Assembly: GCA_036362985.1 (NCBI GenBank) | Contig: JAYGXS010000005.1 | Span: 6,570,775 to 6,634,774 of the forward strand | DNA length: 64,000 nt | DNA from: Ligula intestinalis | Lineage: Eukaryota > Platyhelminthes > Cestoda > Diphyllobothriidea > Diphyllobothriidae | Direction of reading: 5' to 3' | Shown here: in pieces, positions 37,201 through 49,200 of the stretch | How the letters are laid out: the number at the start of each line of letters is the position of its first letter | Position numbering within the stretch: the stretch's first letter is position 1 | Translations under genes and position numbers: made by a program | Notes under the pieces: generated by a model | What the model was told of the DNA's origin: nothing | The model's input: only the letters and a program-made list of their open reading frames with translations | The model's database searches: none

Positions 37201-40200
37201 TTGCTTTGCCCACGCAAATTTGGCATGTTAGCCTGGGCAAAGAACTCACCAGAAACGAAACAGCAATGCAGGTTATTCATAATAAGGAAGTTAAATATTA
37301 GGTCTCCTCGGAGTTGTCTGTAGTAAAGGGGAAATAGGTCGAGAATGGACAGTCTGCTTTCATAGGGCAATGTTCCTAGACCTTTGACTATCTTTGTCGC
37401 TCGCCTATGGACCTTCTCTAAGGCAGTACAATCTTTGACAATCCATGATCTCCATGCCTGTATAGCGAACTCCAGGTGCGGCCAAATGAAGCTTCCAAAG
37501 ATTTTGGAGAAGCCGTCTTTTTCAAACCCCATAAAGGCTCGTCTAATCAGCTGTAACATAGATCTGGCCGACTTCGCCACCTCCGTACAGTTCAGCGTTA
37601 GTTTGAGTGAAGAAGTTATCCACACACCCAAGTCCTTCTGACTCTAAACTTGTTGCAGCGGATTACCATTTAAAGAATAGCATTTCGTGCAGGATGCTCT
37701 ACAACTGCCGATTTGACGAAAGTTACATTTACTAACATTGAAAGGCATTAGCCAATGCTTTGACCAGTCCTCCAATCTGTTCAATTTGGCTTGTAGATGG
37801 TTTTCGTCTGCCGTACTTTGTACAACTTTCCATAATTTGATGTCATCAGCGAACAAGGTGACTTCACAGTCTAGATCCCTGACCAAGTACTTGATGAAAA
37901 CGAGGAACAATACGGGACCTATAACTGAGCCCTGTGGGATGCCACTCACCACAGGTAAACCCGACTGGATTTATATACTTTAAGAGCGAGTCATTGTCCC
38001 ACGTACTTATGGATTTTACTGGTGAACCTTTGTTCACTCAAGGATTCACTGTCCAAACAAAAGAGCTGGTCAGGCTTGCCTGCATAGAGCACACACCAAA
38101 TGCCGGAACGATTGTGTCTTTGCAGGTGGCTGCTTCACTTGCTGACCAGAAGACCACTTGACTGATATTCACTCACTCCCACACGTGCTCCACGCCCGCG
38201 CATACACGCGCGTCCAAATAAGAATGCCTGCCTAAGTGCCACTCGAACACGACAAGCCGCGGCCACGCAGCAGGGAGCCTTTGCAGGCGACATCCCCTCG
38301 GGCAACTTGCAGCACACCAATAACAAACCACTTAAACTTGCTTCACAATCCTACTAAAGAAACTGTAATCACCCCACACAGCACACAGTCGACTCTCTCA
38401 CACCTGGCTAGACGAAGTCAGGAACAGCACTGGCTTCGCCAGTGGCCACTGGCACCTGCGACATTCTGGTGAGTCCTGCCTTTTAACTTCCAATCTGGGA
38501 TTTGACTTGATGATTTTAGTGATCCAAGCACAAACATTTCTTAGACCCCTACAAACTGGTGACCCTGGCGTGATCTACACACGCAACAATCTTCTGATAT
38601 AGTTGGCAACCTCTTTACAAAATTCCAACTCGAGTTAACCGTACTGTTTTCTCTGCATCTCTCATTGGGCCTATGGATAGCGAAACACGTTTGCCGACAC
38701 TTTATCGAGCATCAAGATTTACGTTTTCAACAAAGTCTTACGCCCTAACCACTGATCCACGAGTTCGTTGTCTGGATGGTTTAGGTCGGGAGGTATTGAC
38801 ATTCGTTGATGAACGTTCATCGACCGCTAATAGAACTTACAGTAGGTCGCATATCTGATGAAAGGTTGAGGATTGGGGATTTAACACAAACTTGAAGTCG
38901 TTCATTTAGTTCATTAGGTTGGCTTGAGGCGCAAAATGCTGTTGACTAGAATTAAATTCCATTCAGGTCAGTAAAGTTGGAGAAAATATAGGCGGAAACG
39001 GGCGAAATCCAACCTTTGTTGATTTCCAAGGAATTTCCTATGCTATTAAGAGCTGCGGAGAAAGGATTCACGTTTTTGCCTGCTGAAGCATAAAAATACA
39101 TTCACGCAGAGCAGAAAATGTTGAATTATATTTGTTCACTGCAGAGAAAATTTTGTTTTGCGTCCATGAAATTGAGGTTCATGTACTAACGAGATACAGC
39201 ACTAGAGTCGAGAAAAGGTTAATGAATCTAGTTAAAAAATGTCTGCTTTATAAATATGTTACGTGTTGTGCCCTAAAGATAAGTAATGAACTTACAAGAT
39301 GCAAAAAATGTGTTTTACTACGCCGAAATTAGTAGGCCTATTTGACTTTAGATGGACTTCCTCAAAATCTTCTATGTTTTCTTATTAACCTCGTAAAGAA
39401 AGTTTATCCAAATTTTGTCAAAATATAGACGAAAATCAATAATTATCAAAACTTAAAACGGAAGAAGTAAAAGATTATCATTTTAAAGTATATTGGAGGA
39501 TATTTTGTGCCACTCTGTTGTGCAATTAAAATCAAAAACGGTGCCCTGAAGTAAAAGGACATATTGAAAACTGCTCTGGTTAACGTAGAAATGTAAGTTC
39601 TTTCATTTGTAGCACAGTTTTTTCCTCTAAGTCTTAGGGAAGTCATAAAGCGGTCAAAATATCCCATTTGCATCTTGACTTTTACTTCGAAAAACGTACC
39701 GTACACAGATATTCGACTTCGAAATATCTAACTTAAGTGCTTTTTGAGGAGGTAACTTGCTCTAGAAAGTTTTTCTAATTAATCTTAGTCGTATTTATTC
39801 TCCGCTTTTGTTTTGGAGATTCATTTTTCTCGGCAATGAGTTGACATGTTTTGGCGATTCTAAAGTCGTGACCTACACAGGCAGCTATCAAAGGAGGAAT
39901 GTTTAAGAATATCTTATTGAGGTAAATGCTTTTAAGATGTTTTTTATTTCTAACTTTTACGTAAATAGGTTGAACGAAATAGGTATTTATGGACAAACAA
40001 AGCAAAACTGTTAAATTTGTAAAGTGTTAAGCAGCATTTTCAAAACAGTTTGCTGCTCGTCGCACTCGAAATCTCAAAATAATTTTTTAAAAATGTGAAA
40101 AACCGAAATTTTTTTCAATACACACAAGATGGTATGAATTTGATTACTTTTACAACCTTAATGTAACTTTTTAGTTAATCGTCAGCCTATCCATGTGTGG

Positions 40201-43200
40201 CAGTCAATGTATTTTATTCCACTTAGCAGCCGGGGTATGATTTCCATAGAAAATCTTTTTTTGCAATTGTCAATAGAAATTGATATAAAGCACGCAAGAA
40301 TCTTTTCATGCATTAAGAACGGACATGTATCCGAAGCATCTTAATATTGACGAATTTTAGTGCAAGTTTAAACGTTATTGGAAAATATTTAGTTTATAAA
40401 AATTGTGCATTTGTACTTATTCTGTATTACCTTGCCATCCTTTTCCATTCCCATGCCTTAAGCACACTTTTATTTCACACTGGACCAGTAAATTTTCATA
40501 TTGCCATTTCTTGAGTTTGCAGATGTTTGTGAAGATTACCTTTTTCTATGCTAGTTAATAGTAATTTCTCAACTTTATAGTTCTAACTATACTGTTATAA
40601 TACTTTGGGGGCACGCCGTGTGTGCTGACTTCCCGCAAAATGACTTTCATTACGTTTTCCAACTCATTTCACGAGATAGTGCACTTACTGTACTTGTTCC
40701 GCTCTGTCCTGGACCTCATTTCTCAGCCACGGCATCAGCCGCACAGGGGCTATAATTCTAGGCAGATAGTGCTGCCGGCAAAGACAGCGGTGACTGTTTC
40801 TGGTTATTTCTGATTTATTAGCCTTTTTCAGCTAGCCATATCCAATTGTGGGTGTAGTGACGCCTATGGCGCGAGCCCGAGTTCTGTTCCTTCTAAATCC
40901 GATGCCCTAACCAGTGAGCTACGGGTGCATTATCCTGCCAGTTGTGCAGTCAGTCGGCAATTGAATATGACTGGCTGATGACGTCTAATAAGCCAAAGGT
41001 GGCCATTCCAGTCTCGCTGGTCTTCCTTTGTCTGCAATGTCATTCTGCCTATCACGTACACAGTCTCTTTTCTGACCAAACCTAAGTCGTACAAGCACTT
41101 TCTTCCTACTAAATTCAGCAGAACACACCTGGGATAGTGTTGGGCCCTTGGTTGCCCTCGTTGGCGAAGATCACCTTCGTGCCCTCCAGCCAGCCGGGTA
41201 GCACCTCAATGGTGAGAATTTTCTCTTGAATTTCAGTATTATCACTGTCTTTGTTGAGAACCTGTAGGGAAAAGGGGCGAGGCAAGGCAAGGAGATGATT
41301 ACGCATGCAAGAAAATAAGCAATTCAGTCATAAAAATAACAGAAGGAAGTCGCGCTGAGTAATAGTTTGTCCGACAGGATCTAGACGCAACTACTATTCA
41401 CTCGCATAGGTGGGCGTGGTTTACGTTTACTCTGCTACCAACAGCAGGCTAGCATAAAACAATCCCCCCATCAACAAATTTGGTATTCTGCCGTTTTACA
41501 CCCTTTTATTGAGCTCCAGTAAGATGACTGACGAATCATTCATCAGAATGCCAAATAATAGGCTAGTATGTATGCTTCTTCTCTGGAAACAAAACAGTTG
41601 TCAACTTGGAAGGTTATCTATCTTTGGAAAAAACTAGTCTATTCACCTATCTATGAAGAAATTATCAAAGTTTTTCGTTTAACCAGGGTGATGGAGAAAG
41701 ACACAACAGGCAGGTAGTATTGCCGGCAAAGACAAGGGAGACTGGAATGGCCATTTCTGGCTTATTCGCCGTCGTCAGCCAGTCATACCCAGACCCAAGT
41801 GGCGTCCCACGCCAGCTTCAAACTCGCAATCTTTTAATCGGAGTCAAACGCGCTAACCATTAACCCACGAGCTCGTTTACTTGGCAGTGTAGTTTGAGGA
41901 ATATAAACACTCGTTGATAAACGTTCACACGACTGCGAATAGAACTCATCCGTCCCGCTCTGTCTGGGACCTCGACAGAGGCCATGACAGTTGTGGCAGC
42001 TGATAGTATAGACAGATAATATTGTCAGCAAAGTAAATGGAAACTAGGATGGCCGTTTCTGGCTTATTAGCCATCGTCATCCAGTCATACCCAGACCCAA
42101 ATGGCGTCCCACGCAAGCCTCGAACTCATGACCTTTTGATCAGAGTCAACGTCCTAACCATTGAGCCACGAACTCGTTGTATTGTCAATTTAGGTCGAGG
42201 TATATTGCGGACCTCGTTCACGTCCGAAGACAGTGGGACAAGTGAATTCCGTCTGCAATCAGGTGAAAGTTCGTCGGCAAAAGAAGCAACTCTTGGGGTG
42301 GTAAACTCCAAATTGCCTAGTTTCAAAGCCAAAGACTGGTCCTATTTCATTAACGGTTTTGTTCTTTGCTTTTTGCACCCACTGTTGTTCCTCAGATGGG
42401 CTGAACTACTTTTCAGCTTTTTTTCTGCCAAGGGCTATTATTGCCGGTGTAAGCGAACATACGAGTCCCAGGGAGTAATTGAGAAGGAGATGTGACCGCT
42501 GGAACAAAGCTCTAATATGCCTGCTGTTTCGGATTCTGTCGTGCATCCATCATCAGAGAGAAAAGCAGAAACAGCTCATTCATACACAGGGAGTTGTAGT
42601 ATTTATAGGATACAGTCAATATGTTACTGCATATTTAGGACAATTAACGACTCCTCTATCGAGGGTAATTGGCCGCCTGAGCAAGTGAAGGGAGCATCAA
42701 TGAGTTCGAGGATTTTTGGGACTTATAGGCCGTCGACCGCCTTCTCGCACCATATGCAGTTGGAGTCGCACACAGGCCAGAGACAACCATAAGGCGTCAG
42801 CAAATGAAACTAAAAGCCTCACTGCTATGACAATGAACATCTGGAGTAGTCTATAGAATATGATGTGGTTGCAGACACAGGAACTACGTCGGAGAATATG
42901 GCAGACTTCACAAGATGCGAATTGCCGAACACGCGGCAGCAGGGTGCATAAATGACGCCGATTCTCAAGTTGCGGCTCATTCAATTGTGGTGAGGACAAA
43001 ATCCTCGCAAGAGGTAACAATCGTATGAGTTGCGAGTTACCTGAATCAAGGCTCACGGGCCCCCAATCTATAAGCAAGTGCAACGACCTGTCCTATCCAT
43101 AATCGGGGCTGAGGGTCAATTCGGCCAAAGCAAGTCGTCACTTGCGGAACATACAGGCTACCGCGTAGTCTCAAGCCAACACTGGAGAACCAGATGGCCG

Positions 43201-46200
43201 AGCACTCATCACGTCCAATTTCACCATTTGCGATGCAAGTTTAGTAAGTCATGGCCCTCGCACCGGCTCCCAAGCAATTAGCGCATAAGAGGACAATTAT
43301 CCACCATAAAGGAGTCGTTAATTGTCATAAGTGCTCAGTACCACAATGACTCATCCTATAGTTACTGCGACTTCCTGTGTATGAATTATCCGTTTCTCCT
43401 GATGTCTCTGATGAAGGGTCTGTGACGTATTTTGAAATGTCAGACGAATGATCTTCTTATCCCAGTGATCACATCTTCTTTTTAAGGACTCCAAGGACAC
43501 AGTAGGGTTCTAATATCAAATGGACTTCTCAAATATGTTTTCGATTTGAACGAATTACTTAAGTTGACTTTTACCTTTGGTCAACGTATAACCGTATTAC
43601 TAGATTTTTCAACCACGTCAAAATGCCAGCTTTTATATGAATTTCTTTCTTACCGTCGGCAAAAAGCCTACTCTGTGAACAAACAGTTCTTTCTGTAGCA
43701 TGTGTTTATCTCATTGATTTTTTTATGCTTTTGTAAATTCAAATATATTGCAAGAGAAATCTGCATGAAACTATGATTTTCTATACTCCGATAGTAGCAA
43801 ATCAATTCCTCTTTAAAGTTTACCTCTTAGAAACGGGTATCTTTTAGTCATAAAACCGTTTGTAATTATTCGATTTTCTGAGACTGTGTAATGTTCTTTC
43901 ACGGTACATCGTAAATTTACTGATTTCGCTTCTATAGTATAACACACGATACACATCCATTGCAAAGTTTTTATGAGAGCTGGGCAATTTCTGCCCCGTA
44001 GCCCCATGTAATGTGTAATCGTCCCTTCACAGAATGCCTATGGCATGCTGATAGAGACTCTGCATGCAGTTGTAACGGCCAGTAGATTTTCAAAATTATT
44101 TGACACTTTAATACTGAAAGATTCCCTCTTCTTAAGTGTCAAATTTGCAGAAAGTGCAATTTTCTACCAATTACTACAAGAGAAAATACTTTTAAGCATG
44201 TTTTTATGAAATAAATTTTGAATTTATAAGGCTATTGAAAGCCAATGAGAAAGGGGCTTTCTGGTCGGGTAGCATTTTTAACATGCGGCCGGAATGCAGC
44301 TGGTTCAAAATTCAACATCCTGACAGGGTTTAAAAACCTCGACATTGGGCTACATGATAATCAATACTACGGCCTTTTAACTAATTTTTTTCGAAGCGAA
44401 AACACATTTCAGAATTTTGATTGACATTTTCTGTGCTAGGGATCCTACTATACCTATGTTGTGGCGGAAATCCAGTAGCCTTCATAACGTGTTAATGACT
44501 TCCTTTGTGAACACTGCAGTACTGTGAGTGCCTTATACAGTAAACTTTACATTGTTTCCACAGCACTCCCGGGCACACAACGGTAACGAGCGTGCGGTCT
44601 GCTGTGAGCTCTCCCACGCGTACACTGTGTGTAGGATTGCCCGGAAATAAGGTCACGCCATCTGGCAGTGCACGCAGCGCACGATATTCAGCAGGGAGAT
44701 CAATGTGCCAATCCGTAAAGTTGTTGTCGGTACTTAGCTCACCCTGTTAGCGGACCGCACCATTAATCTTGTGCTTGCTAAGTTCAGTTCTTATTCTTTT
44801 TCCAGAATATAGAAATTTCTCAGGCAGTTAGTCGTCCCTGTAGGCACTTTATTGAAACTCAGCTTTTTTGTGTGTTGAGTTATCAGCTGGTCTGTCCCGT
44901 GTACCAAGAAATCACACAAGCCTGAATATTTTTTACAGTCAGTTTATTACTAAGTCTTTTTGTGCCTTCTGCAGCCACTGATTAGGGGATTCTGCCTGGG
45001 CGGTCCACTTGCTGTATCAGAATTGATTTATTTTTAAGTTACAGAAGGCTGGATGGATAACTCGCCCAATATATGATTATACTCGGGCCTGCTGGAAGGG
45101 ACTCCTAGCTCATGTGGTTGTACTAGAGCCTTTTTTGCTACCCATCAAATTTCCTCCAATTTGCTCAACTGAACAATTACTTCATTCTTTCTGACGACTA
45201 CTTCCTCAACATTTGCGAAACTTCAGACAGCTGCAGAGACTGCATGACTGGGGAGATATTTCCCTTCTTGACAGCCGTGAGCTGAAACTCATCCTCAAGG
45301 AAATTCAGCGTCAAAAAAGACTTATTCACGCCCTTATTCGAGGTACTGCCCTCTCGCATAAATAGCCCAAAGTTGGTGTCTTGTGTGCAAAATTATTGTC
45401 CTCTCTTCGTATGTCCACTTCTTTTCCGAAAACGCACACTTTTCCTTTTACCGGAAATTAATTCGGGTCGTGGGGAAAACGACACGAAGAAGGAACTGGT
45501 TTCTGGTTCCTTTGGCGCTAATACAGCGGAGGATATTCGTGCTTGTGCTTCTGTGTTTGTGTGCCTTACCGTTTTCTTACGCATACAGTGGGTGTCCGGT
45601 CAGGAGTCCGGCCACATGACGCCCCCTCCCCCTCCCTACTCTGCACGTGAGTCTGGCCAGAAATAATCAAGAAGGTCACGTTCCATTTGTGTCCAGTTGG
45701 TTGTCATGTTCAGGTGGCCGATTTATCCATAAGACAGGATAACAGACAGAGTGAGACGGACATTGGGAAATTCATACCAACGGAGAATCAGCGCCCTTTT
45801 CATGTAAATAAATTGGACAGGCGTTAATCTTTTATGACACAGAGACTCTCGTGATGCTGAAGGTCATCAGTTGACGTGGTAATTTGGTTCTTGCGATCGC
45901 TACTGTGTGCGTGTGTATGTATCACTTAATTTGTGCGTGCGAACCGATCAGATAAGCGGTGGCCTAGTGCTGGCGGTGGGGGAGAGAGTGAGATCGACCC
46001 TCAGTGCATTTCGCGGTGCGCCAAAAGCCGTGGCTTGGAGGGTAGCCATCTGACCGGATAACCTGGATACCGCAGTCAGTCCAGTGTGTTTATTTGTGTT
46101 GAGTGACTTACTGCGGGCTGAGAGTCAGGCTCAATGACTTCTTCTTAATGTGGTCTTTATGGCGCACTCGGGCCGGAGCCTGTCTAGCGAGGTGTGCTGT

Positions 46201-49200
46201 TGGTACGCAGACTGGGTGTTGGTCGCGCCAGCCGACTGCACCATCCCCTATACCTGGTCTTCTTGACTTTTGTGTTGACGCCATGTCCAGGTGCGGGTGT
46301 GGGGAGCGAGTGAGGTAGATTCTGTGCGAGTCTACTTTCACTATAATCCAGCGTGAGTCATCGCGTCTGCCTTCAGCTTGCTAGACCTCGCGGTAGATAT
46401 CGTGGAAATCAACGGTCGAACTGTCGTGTATCGGTATGACTAACTAGAGAACAATGCCACGAATTGAGGCGAATTTTCACATCTCAGGTACGTGTATAAA
46501 TCGAGAAGACGAACTTGTGCCAATCAACGGAATCGTCGTTTCATTAGTCTGAACTTTCAAACACTTGCGGGAACCCATCGTCAGAGATAAAATCATCAAG
46601 GAAAAACAAGCAGCGTTTATAGGAGGCAGGGTCCAATCCCCCGTCATAGGACTACGGGAAAGGGACCAATAACCCACCAGTGGCGTGATTCTGGAGATGC
46701 CTGCGCAGGACGGGCGCCAGCTCGATAAATCGATTGACTGAGTTCTCATCCGGGGCCTAGGCTTTAATCAGTTCTCAGCCTGTCTTGCTGCCGGCGTGGG
46801 TGATTATCATCGCAGCTGTGAATTTAAATTCATGACCCGTTTTATAGGTGTGGACAGCCACCTGCGATGATGGGTCCCCCGGCGAACAGCCAGCTTATGC
46901 TCGTGTATGTGCGAACCAAGCATGCCTTCCATCTTTCCAGTCCGTAAAAAAGTGCAACAACTTGCCCAATCCATCTTCGGTTCAAAGGCTCTATTCGGCC
47001 AAAGCAATTCGCTACTTCGGGAACGCACAGGCCACCGCGTCGTCTTACGCTAACATCGGTGAACCAGATGGCCGAGCAATCATCACGTCCAATTCCACCA
47101 CGGGGGAGGAAAGTTCAGCAAGTCAGGGCCAGTATGCCGGTAATCAAACAATCAACACACAAGATGGCAGTTATCGTTAATTGTAGTTATTTTTCATGCG
47201 TGCATTAATGACTATATCCTATAAATAGTGCAACTTCCTGTATATGTGTTACCCGCTTCTGCTCCTGCTTTCTTCTTTTGTCTCTGATGATGAATCTGCG
47301 ACAGATATCAAAATGTGAGGCGAATAAAAGTTTTGTGCCAGCAATCGAATCTTCTGCTCGATTAAAAATCCACCTCCTTCCCCAATTCGACGATATGGGG
47401 CCTGACTTCTGAAACCTAATGACGAAAGCTTATACAATCAAATGACGCACATTGTGCATATTCGCTTAGCGTCTTTCGGAAACTGGCCTGATGGCATGCA
47501 GAATATGTTTTTAGTGTATTTTATCGGTGCAAATGTTTACAAGTTTTGAGAATAGATCTGTGTTGTCTGGTATGCGGGTCCTTTACTATGCTGAAGGCTG
47601 TCCCAGACTGAACTTGCATTTCGTTTGTGATATTTGACGATTGATTAACCATTTCTTGTGAATTTCGGTCCCTTTAGGACATAGGTCACGTGCATTACAT
47701 ACACCTGAAATACGAACGGTCGCTTCAATTCTCATTTAGTCAGTAAGCCAGGTGTACATAAATGTTGACATGCGTATGGAAAGGAAATGTGTCAGGCAAG
47801 GAGCTAATGCATTTCATCCATCTATCTCGCACGATATCGCATCATTTATTCATGTCTCCTTCAGAGCAAAAGATGGCTCCTCTGTGCAAATTTCAAGTCA
47901 AGAATGCCATCTTTGGCGTCCACGGAAATCATACTGGACAAGCATTCTCTCTTTCCACGATATTTTTTTACGGTGATGGTATCAGGAAAATGATGGCGAA
48001 TTCCTGTCCTTTGTATCGTTCATTTAAAGTAAGAAGTAGGCACATCCACAATAACGCACCTATACTTCGTTATACTGCGCATAATATGGAAGCAAATGTA
48101 TCCCCAAAATTTCACAAGAGGATTCTTTTCAGATGCATTTCTACTTGCGCTACTTTTTTCACTCATTATGTTGCATGAACAGACCTCATCTACATGTAAA
48201 ATTTAAGTTTACATAGAAATCGGGATTTTTCACCTTTTCAGAACCTTCCATTTTTTCTCAAACAGCCTAATGCTTCTAAGCAACGTTATATTACTTGATC
48301 AAATACAATGTTTCCTCTTTTTTATTAGGCTGTTTACTTTACTGATGTATGACGTTGTGGGAAGCAGTTGGGGTTTCTTGTGCATACTGGGAATTTATTG
48401 GTAAAAATCCTTGGATTTCATGAGACCGCATTATTGTCAGGGCTCGACTCCGTAGCGTGCGCACGCAGCCCTGATGAGGCGTTCCTACACCAATCCCTTC
48501 ACGCATGGTGCGCGTAATGACGTGCAAGGTGCAACCAGACAAAAGACTACTACGCCAGTCGAATGAGTCAGAAAGGCGTCCGAACTGCTAGCTACTTGAG
48601 GCCACAATCTGATTGGTCAAATCTTGGACGCTTTGCTTGCCATAAGTACGGTTTACTAGGTTTGCTAAGTGACTTCGGTAAAAGAACCTTATGTCCCAGC
48701 ATTTTGTTTCGCAAAACCAGTGGTTATAGAGCTTTGGGGGGTGGGGAAATAGGATAGGCCGAGAATAAAAATTTTAAAAGCAAGTGAAGCGTGAAAAAAT
48801 TAAGTCGAAGTTTCTTCCCGTGACCGCTTGGAGGAAGTTGATCCGCATGTTAATTGAAGGTGTGCGCGGTGCTTTGCGCCGCGGGCTATATTTATCTAAC
48901 TCCAGAACGGTAATTTGGAGCTCAGGTAAGTTGAAGTAGACGACCTCCTAACCACTATTTCAATTTTTCGGGAAATTCAAGAAGCCTGCAATTTGATAAT
49001 CAGTTTTTCCCGCAATAAGTTAAACGATGATACTGATTAGGAAAATCTACAGATATGCATCAACAACACTTCTAAATACAGTAAAATAAAAATGCATTTA
49101 GCATTTATCAGAGTATATTCCACTGCGTGTCCTTATTACCCACCCATAAAACCCTGTGACCACCGTTTTGGTAGGAAAACATGCAGGGATTAAGGATAAA

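Larger units (their letters stand above)
41700..42200 (-). repeat. Ribozyme-bearing small repeat (family 1), tandem dimer
   Basis: Two head-to-tail units. Predicted cut positions at 41746 and 42048 bound a 302-nt monomer. Each has a tRNA-like head on the minus strand (GAGCTCGTGGGTTAATGG near 41870; GAGTTCGTGGCTCAATGG near 42172) with B boxes GCGAGTTTGAAGCTGGC and CATGAGTTCGAGGCTTGC. Confidence 0.85.

Noticed and set aside
47762..48178. 138-codon open frame on the plus strand
   Set aside because: A second frame overlaps it on the same strand, there is no domain, splice or repeat match, and codon content looks random.
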